A stretch of 64,000 bases of DNA from Nevskia sp. (GCF_021732705.1 NZ_JAKFUM010000014.1:1-64000), one strand, 5' to 3'. Counted from the stretch's first letter, positions 1 through 8,638 are shown. Numbers and translations are program-made. Notes: generated from the sequence alone by a model not told the origin.

Positions 1-1
1 C

Positions 2-166
2 GGCACCGCCCTCCGCAGCGCCGATGCCGGCGCAACCTGGGTCAAGGCCGACAGCACCACCACCGATACGCTCAGGTCTGTCGCGCTCGGCCCCGATGGC
101 AGGACCGCCATCGCCGTGGGCTCAAGCGGTACCGCCCTCCGCAGCGCCGATGCCGGCGCGACTTGG
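2..166 (+). repeat. 126-bp tandem protein-coding repeat (propeller blades)
   Basis: Bases 2-40 and 128-166 are almost identical at DNA level, differing at a few third positions, and encode the same 13-residue blade motif. The 126-bp period (42 codons) and high DNA identity suggest recent blade duplication. More copies probably lie upstream of the window. Confidence 0.75.
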
Positions 167-3112
167 GAGCCGGTACGTTACGGACGGGCGCCGTCGCCAG
201 CGTTCTGGATCGGCTTTGTTGCTGCACTTGTTCTCACCGTATGGCTTTGGCGCGGCGGCTGGATCAAGCCGAATCACAGGGACGGCATCGAGGGTATTGG
301 CGTCGATGACGGCCCGATCGACGATGCAACCAAGGATCGACTCGGCATCAACCCGATCGCTCGCGCGCTGGCCCGCTTTCTGGCCAACGAGGCCACCCGT
401 CCATCACTCGTGATCGCGGTGCAGGCACCCTGGGGGCGTGGCAAGAGTTCGCTGATGAACCTGCTGCGCGAGGCGGTGGCCGAGCGGCAGATGCGCACCG
501 TGTGGTTCAACGCATGGCATCAGCAGAGTGACGACGGCGTATTGGCGTCGCTGCTCGACGCGATTCGCGAACACGGCTTGCCAAGTGCCTGGACCGCTGA
601 CGGCTTGCGCTTCCGCGGGCACCTGCTCTGTCGGCGCTTCAAGAACCGCCATCCGCGCTGGCTGACGGTGGCAGCGTTGATGGTCATTGCCGGATTCGCC
701 GGACTGAGCCTCGCGGTCATTGCTCGATCTGCAGTGTGGTCCAAAGCGCTGAAAAACTTGCCTGCGACCGAGTGGTGGCCTGCAACCTGGGCGCATGTCG
801 TCGCCGCCGACGCTATCGCCAGCCTCTCGGAACTGCTGCGAGGCGACCTCGGCCCGCAACTTGACGATCCCAAGCTGTTTGCCACCCTCGGTCAGTTGTT
901 CGGCATGCCCGAAGTACTGGCAGTCCTCGGCGCGCTGCTGCTTCTGGTGGTCGGCGGGTGGCTGCTGATCGTTTTCGGGTTGCGGGCATTCCCGGAATCG
1001 CCTGCGGCGTTGCTTGCGTCCACATCCACGAAGTTCCGGCTTGGAGATGCCCAGGCGCAGACCAGCTTTCGCGAGCGCTTCCGCCGCCACTTCAAGGATG
1101 TTTCCGAAACGCTGCGGCCCAACACGTTGACGCTGTTCATCGATGACATCGATCGCTGCACACCGGAAAGGGCGCTGCTGATGCTCGAAGCAGTCAACTA
1201 CCTGACCACCAACGGAGAATGCTTCGTGGTGCTCGGTGTGGCGCGGGAGGTGCTGGAAGCGCAACTTGCACAAGCCCTCGGACCGGTTGCGGATCAGGAT
1301 TGGGAATTGCGCGCTGCCGACGACGCACGCTCTGGCACGAACGCGGAAGACACTGAAGCGCAGGCAAATCAGGCCCGACAGAACGCGCGTCTCAACTACG
1401 CGCGCAAGTACCTGCGCAAGCTGATCCAGATCGAAGTGGACGTGCCGCAGTTCAGCCATGAAAAGCTGGCAGAACTGGCCGAGCAGGTGCGGGCCGAGAA
1501 GAAGGAGGAAAGCGACCGGCCGAAGCGGACGGCGGACAAGCTCGTAATCCTTTGGCTGTGGTGGACCGTAGCGAATGCATCGCAGGGTTTTCGAGGATTG
1601 GCCAAGCTGGCGATCGGTGGTCTGTTCGCGACGGCGCTCTTTGGCGCCGGTTCCGGCGTTACCGATTGGGTGAGCCAAGCACAGCAAGCGGAAAGCAAGC
1701 GAGTAATCGCGTTAGCCGGCGCAAAGAACGATGCGTCCGCGGGTTTACTTGAAGCCCGCGAAGTTGTCGTTCGCCTAGCTGAAGCCGAGTTGCCGCCCGA
1801 CCCGGCTCCTGGCGTCAAAAGAAGTTCTGGCACAAAAAAAGCTGGATCGACCCCAGCGGTAGCAGTCGATGAAACAGCCGTTACTGACGAGTCCACTGAC
1901 GCTCGGGCGGTGGGCGGAGCAACGGAGGATCGGACAGCAAAACCTGCAACAAGCATACAAAAAGAGCTCCCGGCTATTGCTTGCGGTCCGAGCGACAAAC
2001 TGCCTCGAACAAAGCAAGGCCTGACTGCATGCATACAGACCATTCAAGCCGAGTTCGCGCTGCTGGAAACCAAGGCTGCACAGATCGACAAGCTGCCAGA
2101 CGGGGCGAGCGATCGAACGATCGCTTCGGCGACGAAGGAGTTCGCTACCGTTGCGGAGAGGCTCAAGCAACGCTCCGTGGCGCTGGATGAAAGCTTGAAG
2201 CCTGAAAGCGACAACGACGGACAGACAAACACCGAGGTAAATCCAAATCCTCAGCCGGCGGTTCCCTTCGGCTCCAGAACCGCGTCTGCCGACGCCCCCG
2301 TCGACCTTCCATCGCCCTTGTGGCAATGGGCATTGATTGCGCCATTCGGTGTTGTCTTGCTGTTCATCCTGCTGCGCCGCGAAAATCCGGTCGAGCGCGA
2401 TACCCGTGACTTCATCAAAGCGTTTCGAATCTGGACACCACTGGCCCTGGCTGAGCAGGACAACCAGACGCCGCGGGAAGTCAAGCGGTTCATCAACCTC
2501 GCGCGGTACTCGGCAGCGCGTCTGTCGGCACCGGTTATCAGCCCGACGCGGCTTGAACGACTCCGGCAGTTGAGCGAACCAACTGGTAAGGCCTCAGTGG
2601 GCACCGTTGCAGGGCAGCAGGACAACAACTATCTGCCGCCGGAGGAAGTGGTTGCGATGGCAGCGATGGTCAAGCGTCATGGCCCGGCCGGCATTCGCCG
2701 GATTATCGAAAAGCAAGCACGCAATCCGCAGCACCTGTTGAGCGCAATCCTGCGCGTCTCAATCGATGGCGACACTTTTGCACTCACAAAGCCGTGGGAT
2801 GAGCATGACAAGACTTTTGGCACTGCTTTGAACGTCACGCCCAAGAAAATTCTGGACTTCCTTGAAGCGGTAAGCGCCATCCGACTTGAGCAACCCCCGG
2901 CATCTCAAGCGCCTTTCGATTCCTCAACCGCGCAAAATGCGGAAGGGCTGGAGCCGAAAGCCTCGTCAGCAGAAGCCCCCATCAATGAGCGCCCACCAAT
3001 GACGGCATCGGCATCGGTATCGGTATCAGGTGGCGGGTCAGTTTCCGCAAGTGCTCTCGTCTCTGACGCCGTTCCAAGTCAAAGCGGCAGCGACATTCGC
3101 AAGACCGAGTAA
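2..3112 (+). CDS. KAP family P-loop NTPase with N-terminal BNR/Ycf48-like repeats (5' end outside window)
   Basis: The frame is open from base 2, so the gene starts before the window; a GTG at 116 is in frame but is probably internal. The first 55 codons contain two near-identical copies of GTALRSADAGATW (from bases 2 and 128, period 42 residues), typical of BNR/Ycf48 beta-propeller blades. A membrane helix follows (about 200-250). The KAP NTPase domain has Walker A APWGRGKSS (about 428-454) and Walker B LFIDDIDRC (about 1130-1160). Two membrane helices lie between Walker A and B (about 660-725 and 905-985), the KAP hallmark, and two more lie near 1590-1640 and 2315-2380. The tail is Ser/Ala rich. 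KAP proteins are membrane-anchored NTPases, and some (PifA) act in phage exclusion; the role here is unknown. The family call is firm. Confidence 0.8.
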   Translation, partial: GTALRSADAGATWVKADSTTTDTLRSVALGPDGRTAIAVGSSGTALRSADAGATWEPVRYGRAPSPAFWIGFVAALVLTVWLWRGGWIKPNHRDGIEGIGVDDGPIDDATKDRLGINPIARALARFLANEATRPSLVIAVQAPWGRGKSSLMNLLREAVAERQMRTVWFNAWHQQSDDGVLASLLDAIREHGLPSAWTADGLRFRGHLLCRRFKNRHPRWLTVAALMVIAGFAGLSLAVIARSAVWSKALKNLPATEWWPATWAHVVAADAIASLSELLRGDLGPQLDDPKLFATLGQLFGMPEVLAVLGALLLLVVGGWLLIVFGLRAFPESPAALLASTSTKFRLGDAQAQTSFRERFRRHFKDVSETLRPNTLTLFIDDIDRCTPERALLMLEAVNYLTTNGECFVVLGVAREVLEAQLAQALGPVADQDWELRAADDARSGTNAEDTEAQANQARQNARLNYARKYLRKLIQIEVDVPQFSHEKLAELAEQVRAEKKEESDRPKRTADKLVILWLWWTVANASQGFRGLAKLAIGGLFATALFGAGSGVTDWVSQAQQAESKRVIALAGAKNDASAGLLEAREVVVRLAEAELPPDPAPGVKRSSGTKKAGSTPAVAVDETAVTDESTDARAVGGATEDRTAKPATSIQKELPAIACGPSDKLPRTKQGLTACIQTIQAEFALLETKAAQIDKLPDGASDRTIASATKEFATVAERLKQRSVALDESLKPESDNDGQTNTEVNPNPQPAVPFGSRTASADAPVDLPSPLWQWALIAPFGVVLLFILLRRENPVERDTRDFIKAFRIWTPLALAEQDNQTPREVKRFINLARYSAARLSAPVISPTRLERLRQLSEPTGKASVGTVAGQQDNNYLPPEEVVAMAAMVKRHGPAGIRRIIEKQARNPQHLLSAILRVSIDGDTFALTKPWDEHDKTFGTALNVTPKKILDFLEAVSAIRLEQPPASQAPFDSSTAQNAEGLEPKASSAEAPINERPPMTASASVSVSGGGSVSASALVSDAVPSQSGSDIRKTE

Positions 3113-3119
3113 GCAATCG

Positions 3120-4049
3120 TCAGCGCAACACGAAATCCGCCGGAATCGGCTTCGGCGGCGGCAAGGGCTCGCCGAGCATTTCGAGCAGCGAGGCTTCGAT
3201 GTTTTCGCAGATCGCGCCGAGGGCGAGGTCGTTGTCGTCGAAGCCGAACGGCGCTTCGAGCTCTTCGGCAATCGCTTCGAGCGCCATGAAGGTGTAGGCG
3301 ACAAACACGGCGAACACCGGGGCGTACCAGCCGATGGTGCCAACCAGCGCGAATGGCAGCAGCGTGCAGTAGAAGTAGATGGTGCGATGGACCATCACCG
3401 AGAACGTCAGCGGAATTGGCGTGCTGGCAATCCGTTCGCAGCCGCCGATGGCATCGCCGAGCGTGTTGAAGCTCTGCTCCATCGAGGCCGACAGGATGTC
3501 CGACAGATTGCCTTCGCGGCGGGCGGCGTGCAGTTGGTCGCCGAGCAATTGCTGGATCACGACCGGCTTCCAGCGGGCGGCGAGGACGCGCGGCAGGTCT
3601 TCGGCCACCAGCAGGCGGTGCAGGTCTTCGCTGGCATCGGTCTGGCGCAGCTGATGGCGGAACGCGTGCGCGTGGGCGATCAGTGCGCGGACGAAGCGTT
3701 GGGCGTCCGGCGATTTCGGTGCCCATTCGGTCAAGGTCAGCGCCTGCCGCGCCAGCGCCCGCGAGGCATTCATGATCGTGCCCCAGAGCTTGCGGGCATC
3801 CCAGTAGCGCTCGTGGCTGACGTTGATGCGGAAGCCGAGGAAGATCGCCAGTGCCAGCCCGAGCAGGGTGAAGGGCTGCAGGTTCAGTTCGAGCCGGTCT
3901 CGCCAGACGGTATCGACACCGACATGCAGCAACTGCGCGAACACGCCGAGCCCGCCGACGATCGCGAGCCGCGGCAGCAACTTGCGCAGCACGGAGCCGC
4001 GCCAGATGAACAGCATCTTGAACCAGTGCGGCCGGGGTCGGACGATCAT
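3120..4049 (-). CDS. bestrophin-family (UPF0187/YneE-like) anion channel
   Basis: A 309-residue membrane protein of bestrophin type. It has an N-terminal amphipathic segment, hydrophobic helices around residues 28-45 and 75-95, the family-typical block ISHERYWDAR-like (here NVSHERYWDARKLWG, about residues 97-111), and a second pair of helices near residues 225-260. Bacterial bestrophins are pentameric inner-membrane anion or cation channels. The start codon overlaps the stop of the upstream glutaredoxin-like gene by 4 bases (ATGA), so it is the last gene of the sigma-E operon. A role in envelope-stress ion or pH balance is inferred only from context. Confidence 0.85.
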   Translation of the reverse strand: MIVRPRPHWFKMLFIWRGSVLRKLLPRLAIVGGLGVFAQLLHVGVDTVWRDRLELNLQPFTLLGLALAIFLGFRINVSHERYWDARKLWGTIMNASRALARQALTLTEWAPKSPDAQRFVRALIAHAHAFRHQLRQTDASEDLHRLLVAEDLPRVLAARWKPVVIQQLLGDQLHAARREGNLSDILSASMEQSFNTLGDAIGGCERIASTPIPLTFSVMVHRTIYFYCTLLPFALVGTIGWYAPVFAVFVAYTFMALEAIAEELEAPFGFDDNDLALGAICENIEASLLEMLGEPLPPPKPIPADFVLR

Positions 4050-4318
4050 CGGCCGGCTCCGTCGGCGAGCGCGGCGCGAAGCCGGTGTTCATCGAAGAAG
4101 GTTTCGCAAAGCAGCGTGCCGTGGTCGTCGATCAGCACTGGAATGACCTTGCCCCAGCGGCCGGCCCAGCCGGCGCGGCTGTCGACATCGGCAACCGTCA
4201 GACGCGGCAGCAGATCCGGGCACGCTGCAGCAAAGGCTTCATGAAATTCTTCGCACAGGCCGCAGCCTTCGCGACTCAGCAGGGTCAGTGCCGACGTGTC
4301 CGCCATGGGGGCCGCCAT
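4046..4318 (-). CDS. glutaredoxin-family thiol protein
   Basis: A 90-residue thioredoxin-fold protein. A beta strand is followed by the redox motif CGLC near residue 17, and VIPVLIDD carries the cis-proline loop (about residues 58-65). This matches the DUF836/glutaredoxin-like family, which is cytosolic and usually uncharacterised. It sits 5 bases after mucD and overlaps the bestrophin gene by 4 bases, so it is cotranscribed with both. A link between envelope stress and thiol chemistry is inference from position. Confidence 0.8.
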   Translation of the reverse strand: MAAPMADTSALTLLSREGCGLCEEFHEAFAAACPDLLPRLTVADVDSRAGWAGRWGKVIPVLIDDHGTLLCETFFDEHRLRAALADGAGR

Positions 4319-4323
4319 CGTTC

Positions 4324-5904
4324 TCAGGGCTTCGGCGGCACCGCGAGTGCGAGGAACAGCGGCGAGCCCTGGCGCTGCACCAGCAGCGGCACGCTCTGTC
4401 CCGGCGTCAGGCGTTCGGCGACCTGCGCATAACGCTCGGCGCTGTCGATCTCGGTGCCGGCGATCGACAGGATGACGTCGCCCGGCACGAGTCCGGCCTC
4501 GCGGCCGACACCGGGTGCGACATCGACCACGCGGACGCCGCCGGAGACGACCTTTTCGCTGCGGCGTTCGGCATCGGTCAGCGTCTGCACATTGACGCCG
4601 AATGGGCGTTCGGTGGCGCCGCCGCCCGGTGGCTGGGCCTGTGGCGTCGGGTTCGCATCGCCGCTGTTGTCGGCCAGATCCTGTTCGGCCAGCTCGCCGA
4701 CCTCAACCTTGACCGTGATGCGCTTGGACTCGCGCAGCAGTTCCAGCGCGACGGTTTCGCCCGGCGTCACATCGCCGACCAGCGGCTTCAAGGTGCGTGA
4801 CGTGGCGATCTCGGTGTCGTTGAACTTGACGATGATGTCGCCGGCCTTGATGCCGGCCTGCTGCGCCGGGCTGTCCGGCAGCACGCGGGCGATCAGCGCG
4901 CCGCCCGGCTTTTCCATGCCGAACGACTGTGCCAGCTTGCGATCGACTTCCTGCATGACGATGCCGAGCCAGCCGCGCCGCACGCGGCCATTTTCCTTCA
5001 GCGATTTCGCGACCTTGGCGGTGACATCGATCGGGATCGCGAAGGCCACGCCCTGGAAGCCGCCGTTCTGGCTGTAGATCTGCGAGTTGACGCCGACAAC
5101 CTCGCCCTTCAGGTTGAACAGCGGGCCGCCGGAGTTGCCTGGGTTCACCGCGGCATCGGTCTGGATGAACGGAACATATTGTTCGGTATCGAGATTCCGG
5201 CCCTTCGCGGAAATGATGCCGGCGGTCACGGTGTAGTCGAAGCCGAACGGCGAGCCGATCGCCACGACCCAGTCACCGACACGGGTCTTCTTCATGTCGG
5301 CAATCTTGACCGCCGGCAGGTTCTTGGCATCGATCTTCAGCAGCGCCAGGTCGCTGCGTTCGTCGGATCCGACCAGCTCCGCCGGGAACTGGCGGCGATC
5401 GGACAGGCGCACGACGATTTCCTTGGCGTTCTTGACCACGTGATGGTTGGTGACGATGTAGCCGTCCGACCACAGGATGAAGCCGGAACCGAGCGACTGC
5501 TCGCCGCCGAAGCCGTCCGGGCCATCGCCGCCGTCGCCATCACCGTTGTCGCCGCCTTCATCCTGCGACGGATCGCCCGTGCTCGGTTCCGCGGCGTTCG
5601 GATCGACCGGCGCGCCATCGGCCGGCGGCGCCGCGCCATCGCTGCCGGGAACCTTGCCGCCGTGCTGCTCCAGGAATTTCTTCAGCCAGTCCGGCACCGG
5701 TCGGCCATCGCTGCCCGGAGCGGAATCGTTGCGCGCCAGCGGCTCGGACTCGATCGGCACGGCGCTGATGTTGACGACGGTCGGGCTGACCTTCTCGACC
5801 AGATCCGGCAGCTCCGGCAGGCCCGTGCTGCGCGATTCGGAGCAGCTGGCAAGCAGGGCGCTGGCGGCAAGCAGCGGCAGGGCCAGCACGGCGGTACGCA
5901 TCAT
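4324..5904 (-). CDS. mucD: Do-family periplasmic serine protease (MucD/DegP), predicted lipoprotein
   Basis: A 526-residue trypsin-like protease with two PDZ domains. The catalytic triad is His155 (TNHHVV), Asp185 (RSDLALLKID) and Ser258 (GNSGGPL). PDZ1 spans about residues 310-400 and PDZ2 about 430-520. The N-terminus is a lipoprotein signal ending LLAS-Cys21, so the protein is probably membrane-tethered, whereas DegP is soluble. An acidic Gly/Asp-rich linker of about 45 residues (95-137) precedes the protease domain. Degrades misfolded envelope proteins. Follows rseB at a 189-bp gap in the rpoE-rseA-rseB-mucD order known from Pseudomonas (algU-mucA-mucB-mucD). Confidence 0.93.
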   Translation of the reverse strand: MMRTAVLALPLLAASALLASCSESRSTGLPELPDLVEKVSPTVVNISAVPIESEPLARNDSAPGSDGRPVPDWLKKFLEQHGGKVPGSDGAAPPADGAPVDPNAAEPSTGDPSQDEGGDNGDGDGGDGPDGFGGEQSLGSGFILWSDGYIVTNHHVVKNAKEIVVRLSDRRQFPAELVGSDERSDLALLKIDAKNLPAVKIADMKKTRVGDWVVAIGSPFGFDYTVTAGIISAKGRNLDTEQYVPFIQTDAAVNPGNSGGPLFNLKGEVVGVNSQIYSQNGGFQGVAFAIPIDVTAKVAKSLKENGRVRRGWLGIVMQEVDRKLAQSFGMEKPGGALIARVLPDSPAQQAGIKAGDIIVKFNDTEIATSRTLKPLVGDVTPGETVALELLRESKRITVKVEVGELAEQDLADNSGDANPTPQAQPPGGGATERPFGVNVQTLTDAERRSEKVVSGGVRVVDVAPGVGREAGLVPGDVILSIAGTEIDSAERYAQVAERLTPGQSVPLLVQRQGSPLFLALAVPPKP

Positions 5905-6051
5905 TCGATTCCCCAGACGAAAGGCCGGAAACGGTCAGGCAAGGCAGAGCGAATCGCCCGCAGGCGGCTGCGGTGTCGATTCCAAGTGAATTCAATTATG
6001 AGTGGCGGCAGTTGACCATGTGCCGCGGGGACCGGCAAGCGAATTGCCGCA

Positions 6052-6104
6052 CTGCAGCCAAACGGCTGCAGCGGGCCGTGACCGGACGCGGAATCAGCGT
6101 CCGG
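6052..6104 (-). promoter_or_regulatory. two hairpins between rseB and mucD
   Basis: Two strong inverted repeats lie in the rseB-mucD gap. CTGCAGCC pairs with GGCTGCAG (6052-6059 and 6064-6071, 4-base loop). CCGGACGC pairs with GCGTCCGG (6082-6089 and 6097-6104) and spans the rseB stop codon. No T-tract follows on the minus strand, so they are not classical terminators. They may attenuate transcription or protect the 3' end of the upstream mRNA. Confidence 0.5.
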
Positions 6105-7245
6105 GGTTGGTGCCCGGCGCAGAGCCGCGCGTTGCCGCCGGCACGGGACCGGGGATGGCTCCTGGGATGACGACCGGCGGCGTCACCGTCTGCGAATTCG
6201 GCAGCAGGATCGGCTGCGGCAGGCCGCCGGCCGGGGCCGAATTGTCGCTTCGTCCCTGCGATACCGGCCCGGGCAGCGGTACCCGCAGGTTGTCGCCGAT
6301 CAACCGCAAGGCCGAGCCCGGCACTTCGCCAACGATGGTCACGTGGAACGAGCCGACGACGCGACCATAGGCCTGCACGGCGCCCACGTGCGAGATGCCG
6401 CTGAACACCGCCTCCTCGCGCGACTGCACGGTGCTGAACACCGACACCGACGACAGGCCGTCCGACAGCAGCAGATGCTCGACATTGCCGTTGCCTTCCG
6501 GCAGCGGGCGGTCATCGTGCGAAATGATCTTGAAGCCGCGCGGCAGCTTGTCGAACGCGACCTGCGGCTCGCCGTGCTGGTCCGGCGGCGGCAAGGCATC
6601 GAGCTTCGGCAGGTTGCTGGTGATCAGGTTGAACTTGCGGATGTCGACTTCGGTTTCGAAGGCGTCGTCCGGAATCGACTTCGGGAACGCCACCTCGGTG
6701 AACATCACCTGTTCCATCACCTCGCCGCGCGGACCGGTCAGGCTGACCTTCAGCGGCAGTCCGGTTTCCTGGTCGGTCCAGACTTCGTAACCGTACCGGA
6801 ACTCGTCCTTCGGTCGGACGGTGACGCCGTTGCACAGGCGGCCGGCAATCCGGCCCTGGCCTTCGCTGCGGAATTCGTAGTACGCCTTCAGCTGCTCGAC
6901 GCGTTCAACCGTCAGCTGCGCCAGAAAGCCCTTCAGGTTTGGCCGCTCGATGCTCATCTGCCGGCCTTTCGGCAGGATGCAGATCAGGCGGTTGTCGATG
7001 CGAAGCAACTGCCGCGGCTCGCCGGTCAGCGAGACCATGCGTTCGCGCTCGCTGTCGTCCTTGAACCGATGCGCAACCCTGAGAACTTCGAAGCGCTCGT
7101 CACCGCGATAGATGACGACACCCTGATAGTTGCTCGTTCGGGATGCTTCGGCCGACTTGACCAGCAGGGTGCCGGGGTCGAGGTCTGCCGCTGCCGATGC
7201 CGTGGAGGCGCAGGCCACGCCTGCGCAGAGCAGCAGGCGACGCAT
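6094..7245 (-). CDS. rseB: sigma-E regulatory protein RseB/MucB
   Basis: A 383-residue periplasmic protein with a signal peptide (cleavage near ASTASA-A). The MucB/RseB large domain covers about residues 20-200 and the small C-terminal domain about 215-320. RseB binds the periplasmic part of RseA and shields it from DegS until lipid or LPS signals release it. Start and rseA stop overlap by one base (TGATG). The last 55-60 residues form a Pro/Gly/Ala-rich tail absent from typical MucB of about 320 residues. Confidence 0.92.
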   Translation of the reverse strand: MRRLLLCAGVACASTASAAADLDPGTLLVKSAEASRTSNYQGVVIYRGDERFEVLRVAHRFKDDSERERMVSLTGEPRQLLRIDNRLICILPKGRQMSIERPNLKGFLAQLTVERVEQLKAYYEFRSEGQGRIAGRLCNGVTVRPKDEFRYGYEVWTDQETGLPLKVSLTGPRGEVMEQVMFTEVAFPKSIPDDAFETEVDIRKFNLITSNLPKLDALPPPDQHGEPQVAFDKLPRGFKIISHDDRPLPEGNGNVEHLLLSDGLSSVSVFSTVQSREEAVFSGISHVGAVQAYGRVVGSFHVTIVGEVPGSALRLIGDNLRVPLPGPVSQGRSDNSAPAGGLPQPILLPNSQTVTPPVVIPGAIPGPVPAATRGSAPGTNPGR

Positions 7246-7895
7246 CAGCGCTGACCGTCAGCCGGCCGGTAGTCCGCCGAACGCACGGCAATGCGGGCGT
7301 AGCTCAGCGAACCGCCCATGCCGGCTTCGGCGCGCGAGTTCGAGTGCTCCATCATGTAGTCGTTGAGCTGGCGGTAGGCGTCAGGGCTGAGACGATCCTG
7401 GGCGCCACTGATGCCGCCATCGGCACTGATCCGCACGATGTCCGCGTTGTCGACATTGTCCGACCCCGCCACCTGCACCGCACCACCATCGATGGGCGTG
7501 CTCAGCAGGTTGAGACCGCCGAAGACAGCGACTGCCGCAATCGACGCCGCCGCGGCCAGCCCCGCCATCGGCTGCCAGCGGCGCCCACGGGCGGCTGGGC
7601 GAGCGGCCGATTCGCCAACCGGACGGGCCACCGGGGCCGGACGGCGCATCGGTACGACTTTCGGGCTTTCGGTCGCGACCGCCGGCGTTTCAGCGGCGAT
7701 TGCCGCCATCACGCCGGCCGCGAAATCGAACGACGGCTTCGCGACCGAGACACCGGCCAGCGCATCGCGGGTCAGGCACATCCGGCTCCAGCGAGCCTTG
7801 AGTTCGGGCGACCGCGCGATCGCCGCAAGCGCAGCCTCGGCTTCGGTTGGGGAGCATTCACCATCCAGCAGCGCTGACAGCAATTCTTCAGACAT
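7245..7895 (-). CDS. rseA: anti-sigma-E factor RseA/MucA
   Basis: Single-pass inner-membrane anti-sigma factor of 216 residues from the chosen ATG at 7895; an ATG at 7904 is an alternative. The N-terminal RseA domain begins MSEELLSALLDGE, as in E. coli MQKEQLSALMDGE, which decides the start. A basic linker is followed by one membrane helix (about residues 113-135) and a periplasmic C-terminus ending in the RseB-binding region. Sequesters RpoE until regulated proteolysis. Lies between rpoE and rseB in a conserved operon. Confidence 0.9.
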   Translation of the reverse strand: MSEELLSALLDGECSPTEAEAALAAIARSPELKARWSRMCLTRDALAGVSVAKPSFDFAAGVMAAIAAETPAVATESPKVVPMRRPAPVARPVGESAARPAARGRRWQPMAGLAAAASIAAVAVFGGLNLLSTPIDGGAVQVAGSDNVDNADIVRISADGGISGAQDRLSPDAYRQLNDYMMEHSNSRAEAGMGGSLSYARIAVRSADYRPADGQR

Positions 7896-7936
7896 TGAAC
7901 TCATTCTGGTCCGCAAAACACCGACCACGATGCCAA

Positions 7937-7965
7937 CATTAACCGCGCCTGAACGGAAAAGTTCC
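7937..7965 (-). promoter_or_regulatory. possible sigma-E promoter element upstream of rseA
   Basis: GGAACTT, a perfect sigma-E -35 element, lies at 7959-7965 on the minus strand, about 55 bases before rseA. A recognisable -10 (TCTGA type) is not clear 16-17 bases downstream, where TTAATG is found. It also forms a small inverted repeat with GTTC. Could be an internal autoregulatory promoter or chance. Confidence 0.25.
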
Positions 7966-8065
7966 GTACAGCCCGTAGCAAAAATCACTCAGCAATGACA
8001 TTTCGGACTTGACTCCGAACATGCCGGACACACAACGGCAGATTGGCAACCGGTTCCGCAAGTCG

Positions 8066-8638
8066 CTAGTTCATCAACGGGTTGACGACGGCGTCAATCG
8101 CCTCGCGCGCCCGGAAAATGCGCGAACGCACCGTGCCGATCGGGCAGTCCATGGCCTCGGCAATTTCCTCGTAGCTCAAGCCTTCCAGTTCGCGCAGCAC
8201 GATCGCCTGCCGCAGGTCCGGCGGCAGCTTGGCGATCACTTCGCCGACCTTCTGCTTGATCTCGTCCGACAACAGCAGGGATTCCGGCGTGTCGACATCG
8301 CTTAGATGTTCGGTATGGCCGAATTGTTCCGCGTCCGCGATATCGATGTCCTGATTCGACGGACGGCGCCCGCGCGACACCAGATGGTTCTTCGCGGTGT
8401 TGATGCCGATGCGGTACAGCCACGTGTAGAACGCGCTGTTGCCCTGGAAGCCCTTCAGCGCGCGCCAGGCCTTGATCAGGGTTTCCTGGGCCACGTCGTG
8501 GGCATCGCCGTCGCCGACCAGTCGGCCGACCAGCTGCACGATCTTGTGCTGGTACTTGCGCACGAGCAGTTCGAAGGCGCGGGTATCGCCCTTCTGCGCG
8601 AGGACGACCAGTTCTTCGTCAGTGATGTCTTGGCTCAT
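8066..8638 (-). CDS. rpoE: RNA polymerase sigma-E factor RpoE/AlgU
   Basis: A 190-residue group IV (ECF) sigma factor. Region 2 covers about residues 20-90 (DAHDVAQETLIKAWRAL, then FYTWLYRIGINTAKNHL) and region 4 about 130-180 (helix-turn-helix LSYEEIAEAMDCPIGTVRSR). Directs transcription of envelope-stress genes. First gene of the minus-strand operon, divergent from nadB exactly as in E. coli. No clear GGAACTT/TCTGA promoter is visible in the 126-bp gap to nadB. Confidence 0.96.
   Translation of the reverse strand: MSQDITDEELVVLAQKGDTRAFELLVRKYQHKIVQLVGRLVGDGDAHDVAQETLIKAWRALKGFQGNSAFYTWLYRIGINTAKNHLVSRGRRPSNQDIDIADAEQFGHTEHLSDVDTPESLLLSDEIKQKVGEVIAKLPPDLRQAIVLRELEGLSYEEIAEAMDCPIGTVRSRIFRAREAIDAVVNPLMN

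Noticed and set aside
3030-4244. 404-residue plus-strand frame opposite the bestrophin gene
   Set aside because: Its residue make-up (Arg/Gln/Glu-rich) is typical of antisense shadows in GC-rich DNA, and the opposite strand carries a recognisable protein.
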